From assembly GCA_017613015.1 (NCBI GenBank), contig JAGAEQ010000080.1:1-42314 (forward strand): 42,314 bases of DNA, written 5' to 3'. Below, piece after piece: positions 8,917 through 17,604 of this stretch. A program made the position numbers and the translations under genes. The stretch is from Bacteroidales bacterium. Lineage in GTDB: Bacteria > Bacteroidota > Bacteroidia > Bacteroidales > WCHB1-69. How positions within the stretch are numbered: the first letter of the stretch is position 1; each line of letters starts with the position of its first letter. Under the pieces are notes generated by a model. The model was given only the letters and a program-made list of their open reading frames with translations, was not told the DNA's origin and made no database searches.

Positions 8917-10404
8917 TTATTTCTTCTTGGTGGAAGTGCCCATACGGGACATGGCGCAACGGAAACCGATGTAAGCCGTGCTTTCGTCCTGATCCAGGAA
9001 ACGACGGGTGCGCGGGCTCGCATAGTATTGGATATGTTGCCAGTCGCCACCTTTGTAAACCCTGGCATTGTCACTGACCAAGGAATAGGTTCCCGCAGGA
9101 TAGTTGGATTTGTCGTACATGGCGTTGGTCGATTCGTTGCTGGCTTTGTTCTTCCACTGTTCGGGATCCAGGCTGGAAGCCCAGTCGCCGTCCAGATAGT
9201 TGCGGTTATCGGCGGAACGGTAGTTTCTGCGACGGTCGTTTTTGAAATCGGAAACCGGCACCATGGGGACATTACCCACGGAATCCCTTTCCTCAATCGC
9301 GCCTTCGTCATCCACTTTCTTGGTCATGTACACATTACCACGGAAGGGGTTGAGTTCGGAAACATCCTCGCTGGACATCTGACGGTACACATCCATCACC
9401 CATTCGGCCACGTTGCCGCCCATGTTGTACAAACCGTAATCGTTGGGCCAGTAGGAATACACATTGTTGGTGTATTCGGCGGCGTCGTTCAAATGACCGG
9501 CCACGCCCATGTAGTCCCCACGGCCTCTGCGGGTGTTGGCGACAAAATCGCCATAGTATTTCTTGTCATCCGTACGGGTGACTTTTCCGTTCCAAGGATA
9601 GTTCCTTCTGTCAAGCACGCGCTCGTCCAAGGTGTTGCCAATCTCGGCCAAAGCGGCATACTCCCATTCGGCTTCTGTCGGGAGGCGGTAGCGCGGCAGC
9701 AGTATGCCATCCTCCATGCGGGCGTTGCGTTCCTCTCCGGTGGCGATGTATTGCAGGCGCTTGTCGCTGTTCTGCTCGTAATCGGCATAGGAAAGGTAGG
9801 CGTCCGTGCTGAAATAGCCTTCCGCCGTCGGTTCGTTCGTCATGTTGATCAGACCGGCGTCAATCAGAATCTGCTCGTTCACCCGGTCGGTACGCCAGGT
9901 GCAGTAGTTCATGGCCTGGGTCCAGGAAACGCCCACGACAGGGAATTCACGGAAATCCGGATAGCGCAGGTAGCCTTCCACATACGGTTCGTTGTAGGAA
10001 AGACGCTCGCGCCATACAGTGGTGTCGGGAAGCGCGTTGTTGTACACGGACACGAAATCGGCCGGCACGAACACGCGGTTCAGCCAATACAAATACTCCA
10101 AGTAATCGATGTTGCGCACCTCGGTCTCGTCCATATAAAAGGAGGAAACGGTCACGGTACGGGGCACATTGTCCCAATCCTTCATGACATCCTCTTCCAC
10201 ACGGCCCATGTCAAAGCGGCCGCCTTCAATAAACACCAAACCCGGTCCCGTTATCTGCTCCTGATACGGTCTGACTTCGAAACCGCCGTTCTTTGCATAA
10301 TTGTACGCCCATCCGGTTGTCTTGGAATACTCTTTCTTGCAACCGGTGAAAACGAGCGCGCTAAGCAAGGCGCATACTACGATGATTGTTCTCTGTGGCT
10401 TCAT
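8917..10404 (-). CDS. gldJ: GldJ-like lipoprotein (T9SS/gliding), SUMF1-fold
   Basis: This 495-residue outer-membrane lipoprotein has a signal peptide ending in the lipobox VFTGC (Cys22). The rest is a formylglycine-generating-enzyme (SUMF1/FGE) fold, with motifs such as FIEGGRFDMGRVEEDVM, FYMDETEVRN, YPVVGVSWTQAMNYC and the C-terminal VYKGGDW...GFRCAM. The family uses this fold as structure rather than enzyme. GldJ stabilises GldK and is needed for type IX secretion and, in gliding species, motility. I favour GldJ over its relative GldK/PorK because of the TTGWAYN N-terminus and the ‘RVEEDVMKDWDN’ segment, which follow the GldJ pattern from memory. The porP gene ends 29 bases upstream and no promoter was seen between them, so the two are probably cotranscribed. 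A terminator follows. Confidence 0.85.
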   Translation of the reverse strand: MKPQRTIIVVCALLSALVFTGCKKEYSKTTGWAYNYAKNGGFEVRPYQEQITGPGLVFIEGGRFDMGRVEEDVMKDWDNVPRTVTVSSFYMDETEVRNIDYLEYLYWLNRVFVPADFVSVYNNALPDTTVWRERLSYNEPYVEGYLRYPDFREFPVVGVSWTQAMNYCTWRTDRVNEQILIDAGLINMTNEPTAEGYFSTDAYLSYADYEQNSDKRLQYIATGEERNARMEDGILLPRYRLPTEAEWEYAALAEIGNTLDERVLDRRNYPWNGKVTRTDDKKYYGDFVANTRRGRGDYMGVAGHLNDAAEYTNNVYSYWPNDYGLYNMGGNVAEWVMDVYRQMSSEDVSELNPFRGNVYMTKKVDDEGAIEERDSVGNVPMVPVSDFKNDRRRNYRSADNRNYLDGDWASSLDPEQWKNKASNESTNAMYDKSNYPAGTYSLVSDNARVYKGGDWQHIQYYASPRTRRFLDQDESTAYIGFRCAMSRMGTSTKKK

Positions 10405-10433
10405 AGCTGTATCTTTTTTAGTTTATTGTCTGT

Positions 10434-11453
10434 TTAAAATTTGGGGCATACCATAGGACGTATGCGTTTCACTTTCTCCATACACGGCAGCTGTATCTGG
10501 AGGGACAGCTCATGGGCGCCGCCCGTCTCCGTGAACTTACTGACGGTCATGTCATAGGAATACCCTAAGGCGACATTTTCATATTCGAAGCCGAACAGCA
10601 GAATGACCGCGTCCGGATTCTCAAAGCCCATGCGGTACCACGCGCCCACCGTCAAAGGATAGGCTTTGAAATACGTGCCCGCATTCAAGGTGGTGTAGGC
10701 CGCACCATTGGACATCTTTGCCTGATACTGGAACACCAGATTGGGTGACAGGGACATGTCTCCGAAGGAATTGTGCATTTTGGAGGTCTGCTTGATGTTG
10801 AAGACCGCGCCGCCGTGGGCTGTGATTTTCATCGGAAGGTTGGACATGCTGCCGTCCGTCTCCACCAGAAAACCCTCCTTGGGCTGGGTGAAGTGGCTCA
10901 ACGCAACGCCTCCGTAGTATTTGTCGGAATAGACCACCATGCCCAAAGAGAAGTCAAGCAAGCCCTTGCTCAAGTACTTGACATCCTCCTTGGTGTCGTA
11001 GACGAAACCAAATTTAGGGTCTATCATATCGCCAAAGGTCAGTTTGGTCCAATCCAGCGTCTTCTGCTGGAAGGTCCCTTGCAACGCCATGCGCATGGCG
11101 ACTTTCTGGGTAATGTCTAAGGTATAGGCGTAAATCAGACTGAAAGCATTGGTCCTGACCGTCCCCATAGCTGCCTGATCACCAAGGAAAAGCACACCGA
11201 CACCGCCGGACAAGGCTTCAAAATGCTGGTCAAAGGAAGCGGAGTACGACATGTAGTCACCGGAAACGCTGGGCCATTGCTCCCTGAAATTGGTAATGAT
11301 GCGCGGACAGATGCGGGAGCCGGCAAAAGCCGGATTCAAATACAGGGGATTCGCATAGAACTGAGAGAAGTGCACGTCCTGGGCGTAAGTGGCATACATT
11401 CCACATAACACTGATATTCCGATAGTTAATAATATCCCTAATCTTTTTATCAT
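10434..11453 (-). CDS. porP: PorP/SprF family type IX secretion outer-membrane protein
   Basis: The 339-residue protein begins with a signal peptide (MIKRLGILLTIGISVLCG...YAQ) followed by the hallmark DVHFSQFYANPLYLNPAFAG, then amphipathic strands to the end. This is the PorP_SprF family of beta-barrel outer-membrane proteins that work with T9SS or adhesin secretion. In Porphyromonas, porP heads the porPKLMN operon. Here it precedes a GldJ-like lipoprotein instead, so it could be the core PorP or one of the many paralogues tied to particular cargo. The ATG at 11453 is preferred to an in-frame TTG at 11471, as it gives a conventional signal peptide and leaves about 30 bases after the -7 box at 11483-11490. 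Confidence 0.88.
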   Translation of the reverse strand: MIKRLGILLTIGISVLCGMYATYAQDVHFSQFYANPLYLNPAFAGSRICPRIITNFREQWPSVSGDYMSYSASFDQHFEALSGGVGVLFLGDQAAMGTVRTNAFSLIYAYTLDITQKVAMRMALQGTFQQKTLDWTKLTFGDMIDPKFGFVYDTKEDVKYLSKGLLDFSLGMVVYSDKYYGGVALSHFTQPKEGFLVETDGSMSNLPMKITAHGGAVFNIKQTSKMHNSFGDMSLSPNLVFQYQAKMSNGAAYTTLNAGTYFKAYPLTVGAWYRMGFENPDAVILLFGFEYENVALGYSYDMTVSKFTETGGAHELSLQIQLPCMEKVKRIRPMVCPKF

Positions 11454-11482
11454 CTGTGCGACAGTTTGCAATATTTAAGGTG

Positions 11483-11490
11483 CAAAGATA
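11483..11490 (-). promoter_or_regulatory. -7 promoter box for porP-gldJ
   Basis: TATCTTTG on the minus strand matches TAnnTTTG. A TTG lies exactly 10 bases upstream (11503-11501) and a TTTTTGG stretch further up could be part of a -33 element. Position and strand fit the porP start 30 bases downstream. Confidence 0.6.
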
Positions 11491-11744
11491 TATTTTTTTC
11501 CAACACCAAAAACTGTTTTGGGCTGAAAATATTTCCGCATTTCGGGTATTGTACGCAATTTCCGTCAAAAAGTTCCCTCCCCGCGGCGCACAAACCTATA
11601 GCAGGATACAAAAGTAGCCTTTTCCCAAGTGCCACGCATGCCGCCCCCTCCTATTTTTTCAACCGGCCATATTTTACATATCTAACTTATTTTCAAAATA
11701 TTGACTAAATTTTATTCACAAGGGGAAGGCATTGTGAAAATGCG

Positions 11745-11752
11745 TACTTTTG
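11745..11752 (+). promoter_or_regulatory. -7 promoter box for the U32-family gene
   Basis: TACTTTTG matches TAnnTTTG, with TTG exactly 10 bases upstream (11732-11734). It lies 23 bases before ATG 11776 and downstream of the earlier in-frame starts, and so argues for the 11776 start. Confidence 0.6.
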
Positions 11753-11775
11753 CAAGCGAAGAAAAAGAGGACAGG

Positions 11776-13029
11776 ATGCGAAAAAAAATCGAAATCATGG
11801 CACCGGTCGGATCGCGCGAAGCGCTCATGGCCGCCATTCAGGCCGGAGCGGACGCCGTTTACTTCGGCATAGGGCATCTGAACATGCGCTCCCGCTCCAC
11901 CGTCAATTTCTCCTTGGAGGATCTGGCGGACATCACCCGGATATGCCGGGCGCACAAGGTGCACACCTACCTGACGGTCAATACCGTGGTGTATTCCGAG
12001 GAGGTAGATGTGGTCCACCGGCTGTTGGACGAGGCGAAAGCCCAAAAAGTCAGTGCTGTCATTGCCTCCGACTGGGCCGTCATTTTGGCGGCGAGGGAGC
12101 GCGGGCTGCGGGTCCACATCTCCACCCAATGCAACGTGACCAACTTAGAGGCTGTCCGCTTTTTCGCGCACTACGCGGACGTGATGGTCACCGCCAGGGA
12201 ACTGAACCTGAGCCAAGTGGCAAGCCTTTGCCGGAGCATACGGGAAGAAAACATCACCGGACCGGGCGGAGAGCTGGTACAACTGGAGATTTTTGCGCAC
12301 GGGGCCTTGTGCATGGCGGTTTCCGGGAAATGCTACCTCAGCCTGGACAACCTGCACGCCTCCGCCAACCGGGGAGCCTCCCTGCAACCCTGCCGGAGAA
12401 AATACGAGGTGCGGGACGCGGACAACGAAATGGACCTGCTTGTCAGCGGAAAATACATTCTGTCCCCTAAAGACTTGTGTACCATTGGCTTCTTGGACAA
12501 AGTGCTGGAAAGCGGGGTCAGCATACTGAAAATCGAGGGGCGCGGACGCTCGGCGGAATACGTGAAGACCGTGACCCAATGCTATAAGGAGGCCGCCGCT
12601 GCCTGTTTGGACGGAAGTTACGGGGAAGAAAAGGTGAAGGGCTGGATGCAACGCCTGCGCAATGTCTACAACCGGGACTTCTGGGACGGCTACTACCTCG
12701 GGCGACGCATGGGAGAATGGACCGAACGCTATGGTTCCCAGGCCCGCAAGACCAAGCTGTACGCCGGAAGGGTCACCAATTATTTTTCAAAAATACAGGT
12801 GGCGGAAATATGCATTGAAGGGAACGCCTTGCACACGGGAGACGAAATCCTTGTCACGGGACCGGCCACCGGAGTCTACGAAGACCGCGTCCGCGAAGTG
12901 CGGGTGGAGCTGCAAAACGTGGAGGAGGCGGAAAAAGGCACGCTCTGCTCCATTCCGGTGCAGGCCAAGCTGCGCCGCAACGACAAAGTGTACCGTTTGG
13001 TGCCGACTTGCGACAGCGAAGTGTACTAA
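11776..13029 (+). CDS. U32 peptidase-family protein, TrhP/YegQ-like
   Basis: The 417-residue protein carries the U32 signature EIFAHGALCMAVSGKCYLS with its two conserved Cys residues (plus further Cys in SLQPCRRKY), after an N-terminal TIM-barrel-like half that starts IEIMAPVGSREALMAAIQAGADAVYFG. U32 proteins were named as peptidases, but characterised members hydroxylate RNA bases: TrhP on tRNA U34 using prephenate, RlhA on 23S rRNA. Length and the C-terminal beta domain (about 340-410) fit the TrhP/YegQ branch, so tRNA wobble 5-hydroxyuridine formation is the best inference. RlhA-like or protease roles cannot be excluded. ATG 11776 follows a purine-rich GAGGACAGG and lies just past the -7 box. 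The gene stands alone between minus-strand operons. Confidence 0.88.
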   Translation: MRKKIEIMAPVGSREALMAAIQAGADAVYFGIGHLNMRSRSTVNFSLEDLADITRICRAHKVHTYLTVNTVVYSEEVDVVHRLLDEAKAQKVSAVIASDWAVILAARERGLRVHISTQCNVTNLEAVRFFAHYADVMVTARELNLSQVASLCRSIREENITGPGGELVQLEIFAHGALCMAVSGKCYLSLDNLHASANRGASLQPCRRKYEVRDADNEMDLLVSGKYILSPKDLCTIGFLDKVLESGVSILKIEGRGRSAEYVKTVTQCYKEAAAACLDGSYGEEKVKGWMQRLRNVYNRDFWDGYYLGRRMGEWTERYGSQARKTKLYAGRVTNYFSKIQVAEICIEGNALHTGDEILVTGPATGVYEDRVREVRVELQNVEEAEKGTLCSIPVQAKLRRNDKVYRLVPTCDSEVY

Positions 13030-13056
13030 ACTGTCTGTGAAAAATTGGGAGTCAGC

Positions 13057-14475
13057 CTAATCCTCGTCCTTATCCTTCTTTTGCACATCGCGCTTGCCCA
13101 CGGCAATGGAGAATCCGGTTTGCAGCCCGATGTGGTGCAAATCCTTCCATTGGTAGTACCTGCCGTCGAAATTCAGGTTGAGATTATACACAGACAGGTA
13201 CCAATTGACCGGGCCGAGTTTGAGGTTGGTGCCTATGCCCAAAGTATTGTTGTAGCCGAAAGTGTTCCGGATAGTGTACATCACCGCCACATCGAAGAAA
13301 GAGGCAAAATGCCCGTTATACCCTAAAGACAAGGCGGTTCTGGCATCCCCTTCGTAGAAATCGGTGCGGCTCACCATCGCGACATGCTGGTTCTTGGTAA
13401 TGGAATAGCGTGCCTCCAGTATGAATTTCGGGGTCAGGCGGGTGGTGTAGGCCTCCCCTCCGTCCGTCAGCTCATGCGAAACCAATTGGGACAAGCTGTC
13501 CGAAAGGTTTTCGAAAGCATCGTCCGAATTCAGTATCTTGTTGATGGCATCGTAATCCAAGCCTTTGAAGGTCAGGTAGCCGTCCTCGTAATAGCGGCTT
13601 TCCTTATTGACCCCGGCGGTCAGCCGTTTAAAGGAGGAAGGGCTTTCCGGATTCCAATGGATGGAACCGAGGTCGAGCACGGAAGCGCTCAAGCCGAAAT
13701 TCATGGGTAAAACCACGTCCACCCCTGCATCCATACCGAAGCCCCGGTTGCGTCCGAAGAGCTGCTGCGCGGCGTGCCCCGCCTTTCCGCCCTTGAACGC
13801 GTCCATATCCGGCATACAGACCATAGCGTCTATGCTGCCATTGGCGTGAAGGTTCCATTCGTTATCCGTGTACAGCTCCAGATAAGCCTCCTTCGTCCGC
13901 ACGTTCGCCAGACCGCTCAGCAATTTCGGGCGTATTCCCACCGTATAGTTCTCAAAGAGGGTCTTTTGCAACATAATGCCCGTTTCCAGATAGTTCAGAC
14001 TGGTCACGGAAAAATCCGAATGCACGGGCTTCCCGACATAGGTGCCGTTGCCTTCCAACAGATAGGCGAAGGCCTCTCCCGGCAGACGCAAATGGGTTTC
14101 GGAACGCAAATTCATGGAAGCCTGCACGTAAAAGCTGCCTACAGAAAAACCCGCGCCCAGGATTTCCAGACGCAGATCCAGACTGGTCAGGCTTTTCTTC
14201 TCATCCTTAAAATTGGAAATCAGGCGGTTCACATTCAGGTATTTGTATTCCCCTTCCTGGTAAAACAAATCGTTGTACGAAAAGAGACCGGAACCGAAAC
14301 CGAGGTTCATATTACTGATTCCCAAGCCGAAATAGGCTTTTCGGAAAGCCGGTCTGCCCGGCTGGTAGGTCAGGGACTGGTTGCTGCTCCGCACAAAATA
14401 GAGGGGATCCACCTGAGCCGTCGCGACAGCGCAGAGCGACACGGCAAGAAGCAGCACACAAATGTTTTTTCTCAT
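13057..14475 (-). CDS. DUF5723 family outer-membrane protein
   Basis: The 472-residue protein has a signal peptide (MRKNICVLLLAVSLC...TAQ) and a body of alternating hydrophobic/polar strands with many aromatic residues. This is typical of a beta-barrel and matches the Bacteroidota DUF5723 pattern (GLGISNMNLGFGSGL, GRNRGFGMDAGVDV, FILEARYSI, GYNGHFASFFDVAVMYT). The tail is strongly charged (KRDVQKKDKDED). Function is unknown for the family; an outer-membrane location is inferred. It is the last gene of a minus-strand operon with two lipoproteins, starting 24 bases after the previous stop. An in-frame ATG at 14484 would add three residues. The 3' end faces the U32 gene across a 27-base gap. Confidence 0.8.
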   Translation of the reverse strand: MRKNICVLLLAVSLCAVATAQVDPLYFVRSSNQSLTYQPGRPAFRKAYFGLGISNMNLGFGSGLFSYNDLFYQEGEYKYLNVNRLISNFKDEKKSLTSLDLRLEILGAGFSVGSFYVQASMNLRSETHLRLPGEAFAYLLEGNGTYVGKPVHSDFSVTSLNYLETGIMLQKTLFENYTVGIRPKLLSGLANVRTKEAYLELYTDNEWNLHANGSIDAMVCMPDMDAFKGGKAGHAAQQLFGRNRGFGMDAGVDVVLPMNFGLSASVLDLGSIHWNPESPSSFKRLTAGVNKESRYYEDGYLTFKGLDYDAINKILNSDDAFENLSDSLSQLVSHELTDGGEAYTTRLTPKFILEARYSITKNQHVAMVSRTDFYEGDARTALSLGYNGHFASFFDVAVMYTIRNTFGYNNTLGIGTNLKLGPVNWYLSVYNLNLNFDGRYYQWKDLHHIGLQTGFSIAVGKRDVQKKDKDED

Positions 14476-14499
14476 AGCTTGCATCGTCGTTCTGTTTGT

Positions 14500-16113
14500 T
14501 TAGTGGGTTTTCCAATTCACTTTCGCATTCACCTTGGCACCCATGCGGACCCTCAAGGTCTGGTCGGCGGTCAGCACCACCCGCTGCAAATCGGTGGTGG
14601 TGGCGGCGGCATCCAAAATAAGGTAACGGGTATTCGCCAAATGGGACACCCTTTCCTTGTCAAAGGTGATGTAGTTCGGACCGGAGCGCGTGGGCGTTTT
14701 CACCAAAGCCGTCACCGGATCCACGGCAGCGCCTTGCAGCACTGAACGGTTGGTGAACAAGGAATCCAGCACCTGGTAGTTGGTGTCGGCAAAAAACACC
14801 TGCACGTCCAGGTTCAAGGGGATGCCGTTCACAAACTCGTAGCGCAGCAGCATGGATTTCACGTAATCCCAGGTGTCGTCGCCCATAGATTCGTCAATGT
14901 CGCTCAAACTGCTGAATTGCAGCGTATCGACATAATGGAACTGCTCAATGGAAAGGTCCAGAGGAAGCTCCACCCTCGCCTTCGCGTCGTAACGGGCGTT
15001 CTCATCTAAGAAAAAGCGGCCCTTCTTGAGCGTGGCGTAGGCGGAATAGTCCAGGTAGCCTTCGTTGGCGAATACGGCGTTCTTATTGATTTTCAGCGAA
15101 TCAACCGTATGCGTCACCTGACCCCGGAATTTCGGGTAATTGACATCGAAGGTGTATTTTTCCGTGGAAAGGAAGTCGTAGGTGCGCTGGGTCACGTTGT
15201 TGTGGCATTTCAAATGCCCAAGTTCGCAAGCCAGATGGATGCCGACATTGGTTTCGACATCGGTGTAGAGCGTCAGGTTGTTCAAATGCAGCCCCATGCC
15301 CAGGTTCGACGCCAGCACGGAATAATCGTACTTCCCGTTGGCCAGTTCCATGGAAGTGTCCCGAAACACCTCACCGACAACGTAATGGAACTCCGGAAGC
15401 CGCAGCACGTAGTCCACTTGCAGGGAGACGGAAGCACTGTCCGCGTAATTTCCCGTAAACGGTTTGGTCACGTATTTCAGGGTCGCGTGCACCACCGTGT
15501 CCGCAACAATAATGTATTTATCTTTTAAATCAATGTAATTTCTTCCGAAACGCAGTTTCTGGGAATAGGGTTGCAGGGTTCCGTTCTTAAACTCCAGAAT
15601 GGCGTCGCTCTGAATCTCCGCCGAAAGGCAGGCGGTGTCTTCCATGTCGGTGCGCAGCCAGCATTCCATGATACCGCTTTTCAGGTACACGGTGTCAATC
15701 CTCGCAAAGGGAAAATTCAAGTCGACATCCAGACTTGTCGAACTGACCATCTCGAAGGTCGGGTTATCGATGGAGAAATGCTCCGTGCCCACAAGTGAAT
15801 CCATTTGCAGCCAAGACTTCACATCCAAAGAGTCGGTATTGTAGTCCAGCTCGTAGGCGATTACAAAACGCTGGTCCGAAGGGTCGGTACGCAGGGAGAT
15901 GCCATTGACGGAGGTGTCGGAAATAAAGTCCCGTATCTCCACCTCGGCGTCCACCAGATTCGCCACCCAGGCGGCCTCGTAGTCCTTCACGCCCATTTTG
16001 CTGAAATCAAAATCCTTGTCCTCGAACTTGAGGCAGGAGGCCCCCAGCAAAGCCAACGCGACACAACCGCACACGCATGCCAGCATGCGAATGCGCAAAC
16101 CTTCTTTTTTCAT
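14500..16113 (-). CDS. Large lipoprotein of unknown function
   Basis: The 537-residue protein has a basic N-terminus, a hydrophobic core and a lipobox LLGASC (Cys27), so it is predicted to be lipid-anchored. The mature protein is almost all short beta-strand-like segments with frequent VDTVYL/DSLxV patterns and few helices. It resembles surface or periplasmic beta-sandwich proteins, but I recognise no named domain. It lies between a small lipoprotein (19-base gap upstream) and the DUF5723 protein (24-base gap downstream), and the spacing argues for one transcript and a shared envelope task. The start gives a standard signal peptide. That the gene is real is secure; the function is unknown. 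Confidence 0.8.
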   Translation of the reverse strand: MKKEGLRIRMLACVCGCVALALLGASCLKFEDKDFDFSKMGVKDYEAAWVANLVDAEVEIRDFISDTSVNGISLRTDPSDQRFVIAYELDYNTDSLDVKSWLQMDSLVGTEHFSIDNPTFEMVSSTSLDVDLNFPFARIDTVYLKSGIMECWLRTDMEDTACLSAEIQSDAILEFKNGTLQPYSQKLRFGRNYIDLKDKYIIVADTVVHATLKYVTKPFTGNYADSASVSLQVDYVLRLPEFHYVVGEVFRDTSMELANGKYDYSVLASNLGMGLHLNNLTLYTDVETNVGIHLACELGHLKCHNNVTQRTYDFLSTEKYTFDVNYPKFRGQVTHTVDSLKINKNAVFANEGYLDYSAYATLKKGRFFLDENARYDAKARVELPLDLSIEQFHYVDTLQFSSLSDIDESMGDDTWDYVKSMLLRYEFVNGIPLNLDVQVFFADTNYQVLDSLFTNRSVLQGAAVDPVTALVKTPTRSGPNYITFDKERVSHLANTRYLILDAAATTTDLQRVVLTADQTLRVRMGAKVNAKVNWKTH

Positions 16114-16132
16114 ACGTTACGGAAAGAGGTTT

Positions 16133-16711
16133 TTACAATTTCGGTTTGAGCTCCATGCCCATCACGCCGCCGACCAAGACATTCACCTCCGACACTTCGG
16201 TGGGAACGGCATCCATGTCAACGCTTCCGTAGATGCGGACGCGGACAGAGTCTTTGGTGCGCATGAATTTCGTCACATCAGACGCATCGATGAACAGACC
16301 CAGCACAGATTTGGCGGGACGCTCGGCCTTGGGGGTCAGGTGCGCGATGGTCTCTTCCGGCAGGTTGTCGGTGGCGAAAGTCAGACGGGCGCTGTCAATG
16401 AAATCAAAGTTTTTGGTATAGGTGGTGTCCTTCAGCTCGAAGAAGAGGCTCCTCACAGCCATAAGGTTCAGACATTTGACCAAATCGAAGGAACCGTAGT
16501 CGATAGCGGCGAGCACACTGTCCAAATTCAGAAGAATTTTCTCATCCATCAGCGTGTCCGGACCCTCGGCTTTCTGCTGGTCGCGTTCTACGGTGAAATC
16601 CATGGGAGGCATAGAAACATCCTGCTTAACATCCACAGAATCAACAACATCATTACAAGACATGGCCAAGAAAGCCAAACCTAACAACAAAAAACTGACT
16701 GATTTTTTCAT
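16133..16711 (-). CDS. Small lipoprotein of unknown function
   Basis: The 192-residue protein has the N-terminus MKKSVSFLLLGLAFLAMSC, a clear lipoprotein signal with Cys19. After a short linker the mature part (about 70-190) is beta-rich, with a ‘LDSVLAAIDYGSFDLVKCLNL’-like stretch and paired strands up to VLVGGVMGMELKPKL. It is the promoter-proximal gene of the three-gene envelope operon. The frame is open a further 21 codons upstream to 16774, but those residues would bury the signal peptide, so ATG 16711 is preferred. Part of its strand pattern looks similar to the large lipoprotein that follows; whether they are homologous cannot be told by eye. No family was recognised. Confidence 0.78.
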   Translation of the reverse strand: MKKSVSFLLLGLAFLAMSCNDVVDSVDVKQDVSMPPMDFTVERDQQKAEGPDTLMDEKILLNLDSVLAAIDYGSFDLVKCLNLMAVRSLFFELKDTTYTKNFDFIDSARLTFATDNLPEETIAHLTPKAERPAKSVLGLFIDASDVTKFMRTKDSVRVRIYGSVDMDAVPTEVSEVNVLVGGVMGMELKPKL

Positions 16712-16739
16712 GCTTTTAGAGTTTATTAAAATGAATGTG

Positions 16740-16747
16740 CAAATGTC
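16740..16747 (-). promoter_or_regulatory. Possible -7 box for the lipoprotein/DUF5723 operon
   Basis: GACATTTG differs from TAnnTTTG at the first base. It lies 29 bases upstream of ATG 16711, and TTT (not TTG) stands 10 bases further up. A weak call. Confidence 0.3.
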
Positions 16748-16877
16748 TGAAAAAATTAAATACAATATTTTCATCTTCCCTGTTTTTTTTCAAAAAAAAT
16801 TTTCATACGCTTTTCGGGCGGTTGGTGCAAAGGAAAAAATTTTTGGCAGACATGGAAAAGGATATTGCTTTTTAAGG

Positions 16878-16885
16878 TACTTTTG
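16878..16885 (+). promoter_or_regulatory. -7 promoter box for the trkA-trkH operon
   Basis: TACTTTTG matches TAnnTTTG, with TTG exactly 10 bases upstream (16865-16867). It lies 30 bases before ATG 16916. Confidence 0.6.
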
Positions 16886-16915
16886 TCTTTTGGATAATTG
16901 CGAAAATACAAAAAA

Positions 16916-17602
16916 ATGCAGACAGGAAGATTTGCCGTCATCGGCATCGGAAACTTTGGGAAATCAATTGCCGTCAATTTGGCCAAGAAAGGCGCGGAAG
17001 TCATGGCGATTGACATCGACTATGACAAGGTGGAGAACATCAGCGAGGATGTGGCCTATGCGGTCACCCTGAACGCAACGGACCGAAGAGCCCTGATTTC
17101 CCAGGACATCAAGAGCTTTGACGCGGTCATCGTCGCCATAGGGAACCCCTTCGAACAGCGGCTGCTGTGCACGGCCCTGCTGCTGGATTTTGGCGTGAAA
17201 CGCATCATCTGCCGTGCCGTGGGACGCAACCAGCGCTTCATTTTACAGAAAATGGGCATCACCGAAATCATCTCCCCCGAGCAGGAAATCGGTCTGTCTG
17301 TCGCCCGCCGGCTCATCAACCCCAGCCTGGTCTCCTACCTTGACCTTCCGGACGATTACAGCGTGGCGGAAATCATCGCGCCCAAGCACATCTGCAACAT
17401 GGAATACGGGCAAATCGACTTCCGGGACAAATACAAGCTCAGCCTCATCACCATACGCCGCAACACGGAGGAGTGGAACGGACAGAAACGGCAGCACGTG
17501 CTCGGCGTGCCGGACACCAAGACCCTGATGATGGAAAACGACATTCTGGTGCTTTTCGGAAAGAACAAGGATATTGAAAAATTCGTGGAAATCAACAATT
17601 AG
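16916..17602 (+). CDS. trkA: Potassium uptake regulatory subunit, TrkA/KtrA family
   Basis: This is the cytoplasmic nucleotide-binding regulator of a Trk/Ktr K+ channel-like transporter. The 228 residues comprise an RCK_N Rossmann domain (about 1-125) starting FAVIGIGNFGKSIAVNLAKKG, with a GxGxxG nucleotide loop and an acidic residue after the second strand (MAIDIDYDK), and a C-terminal RCK_C domain (about 140-225). With one RCK pair it is the KtrA-like short form, not the double TrkA of enterobacteria. ATG 16916 is used because it gives the standard MxxxRFAVIGIG start. An in-frame TTG lies at 16898. Two bases separate its stop from the GTG start of the membrane subunit, so cotranslation and 1:1 operon coupling are expected. 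Confidence 0.95.
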   Translation: MQTGRFAVIGIGNFGKSIAVNLAKKGAEVMAIDIDYDKVENISEDVAYAVTLNATDRRALISQDIKSFDAVIVAIGNPFEQRLLCTALLLDFGVKRIICRAVGRNQRFILQKMGITEIISPEQEIGLSVARRLINPSLVSYLDLPDDYSVAEIIAPKHICNMEYGQIDFRDKYKLSLITIRRNTEEWNGQKRQHVLGVPDTKTLMMENDILVLFGKNKDIEKFVEINN

Positions 17603-17604
17603 GC

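Noticed and set aside
8917-10404. Assignment of the SUMF1-type lipoprotein as an active formylglycine-generating enzyme
   Set aside because: Lipobox, length, neighbour porP and GldJ-type segments point to a structural T9SS lipoprotein. No sulfatase is nearby, and the paired catalytic Cys of FGE were not seen.
8806-10437. 543-codon open frame antisense to gldJ
   Set aside because: It covers the whole gldJ gene in the opposite strand. The codon bias of GC-rich genes keeps the antisense frame open. The predicted protein is His/Val-rich with no family.
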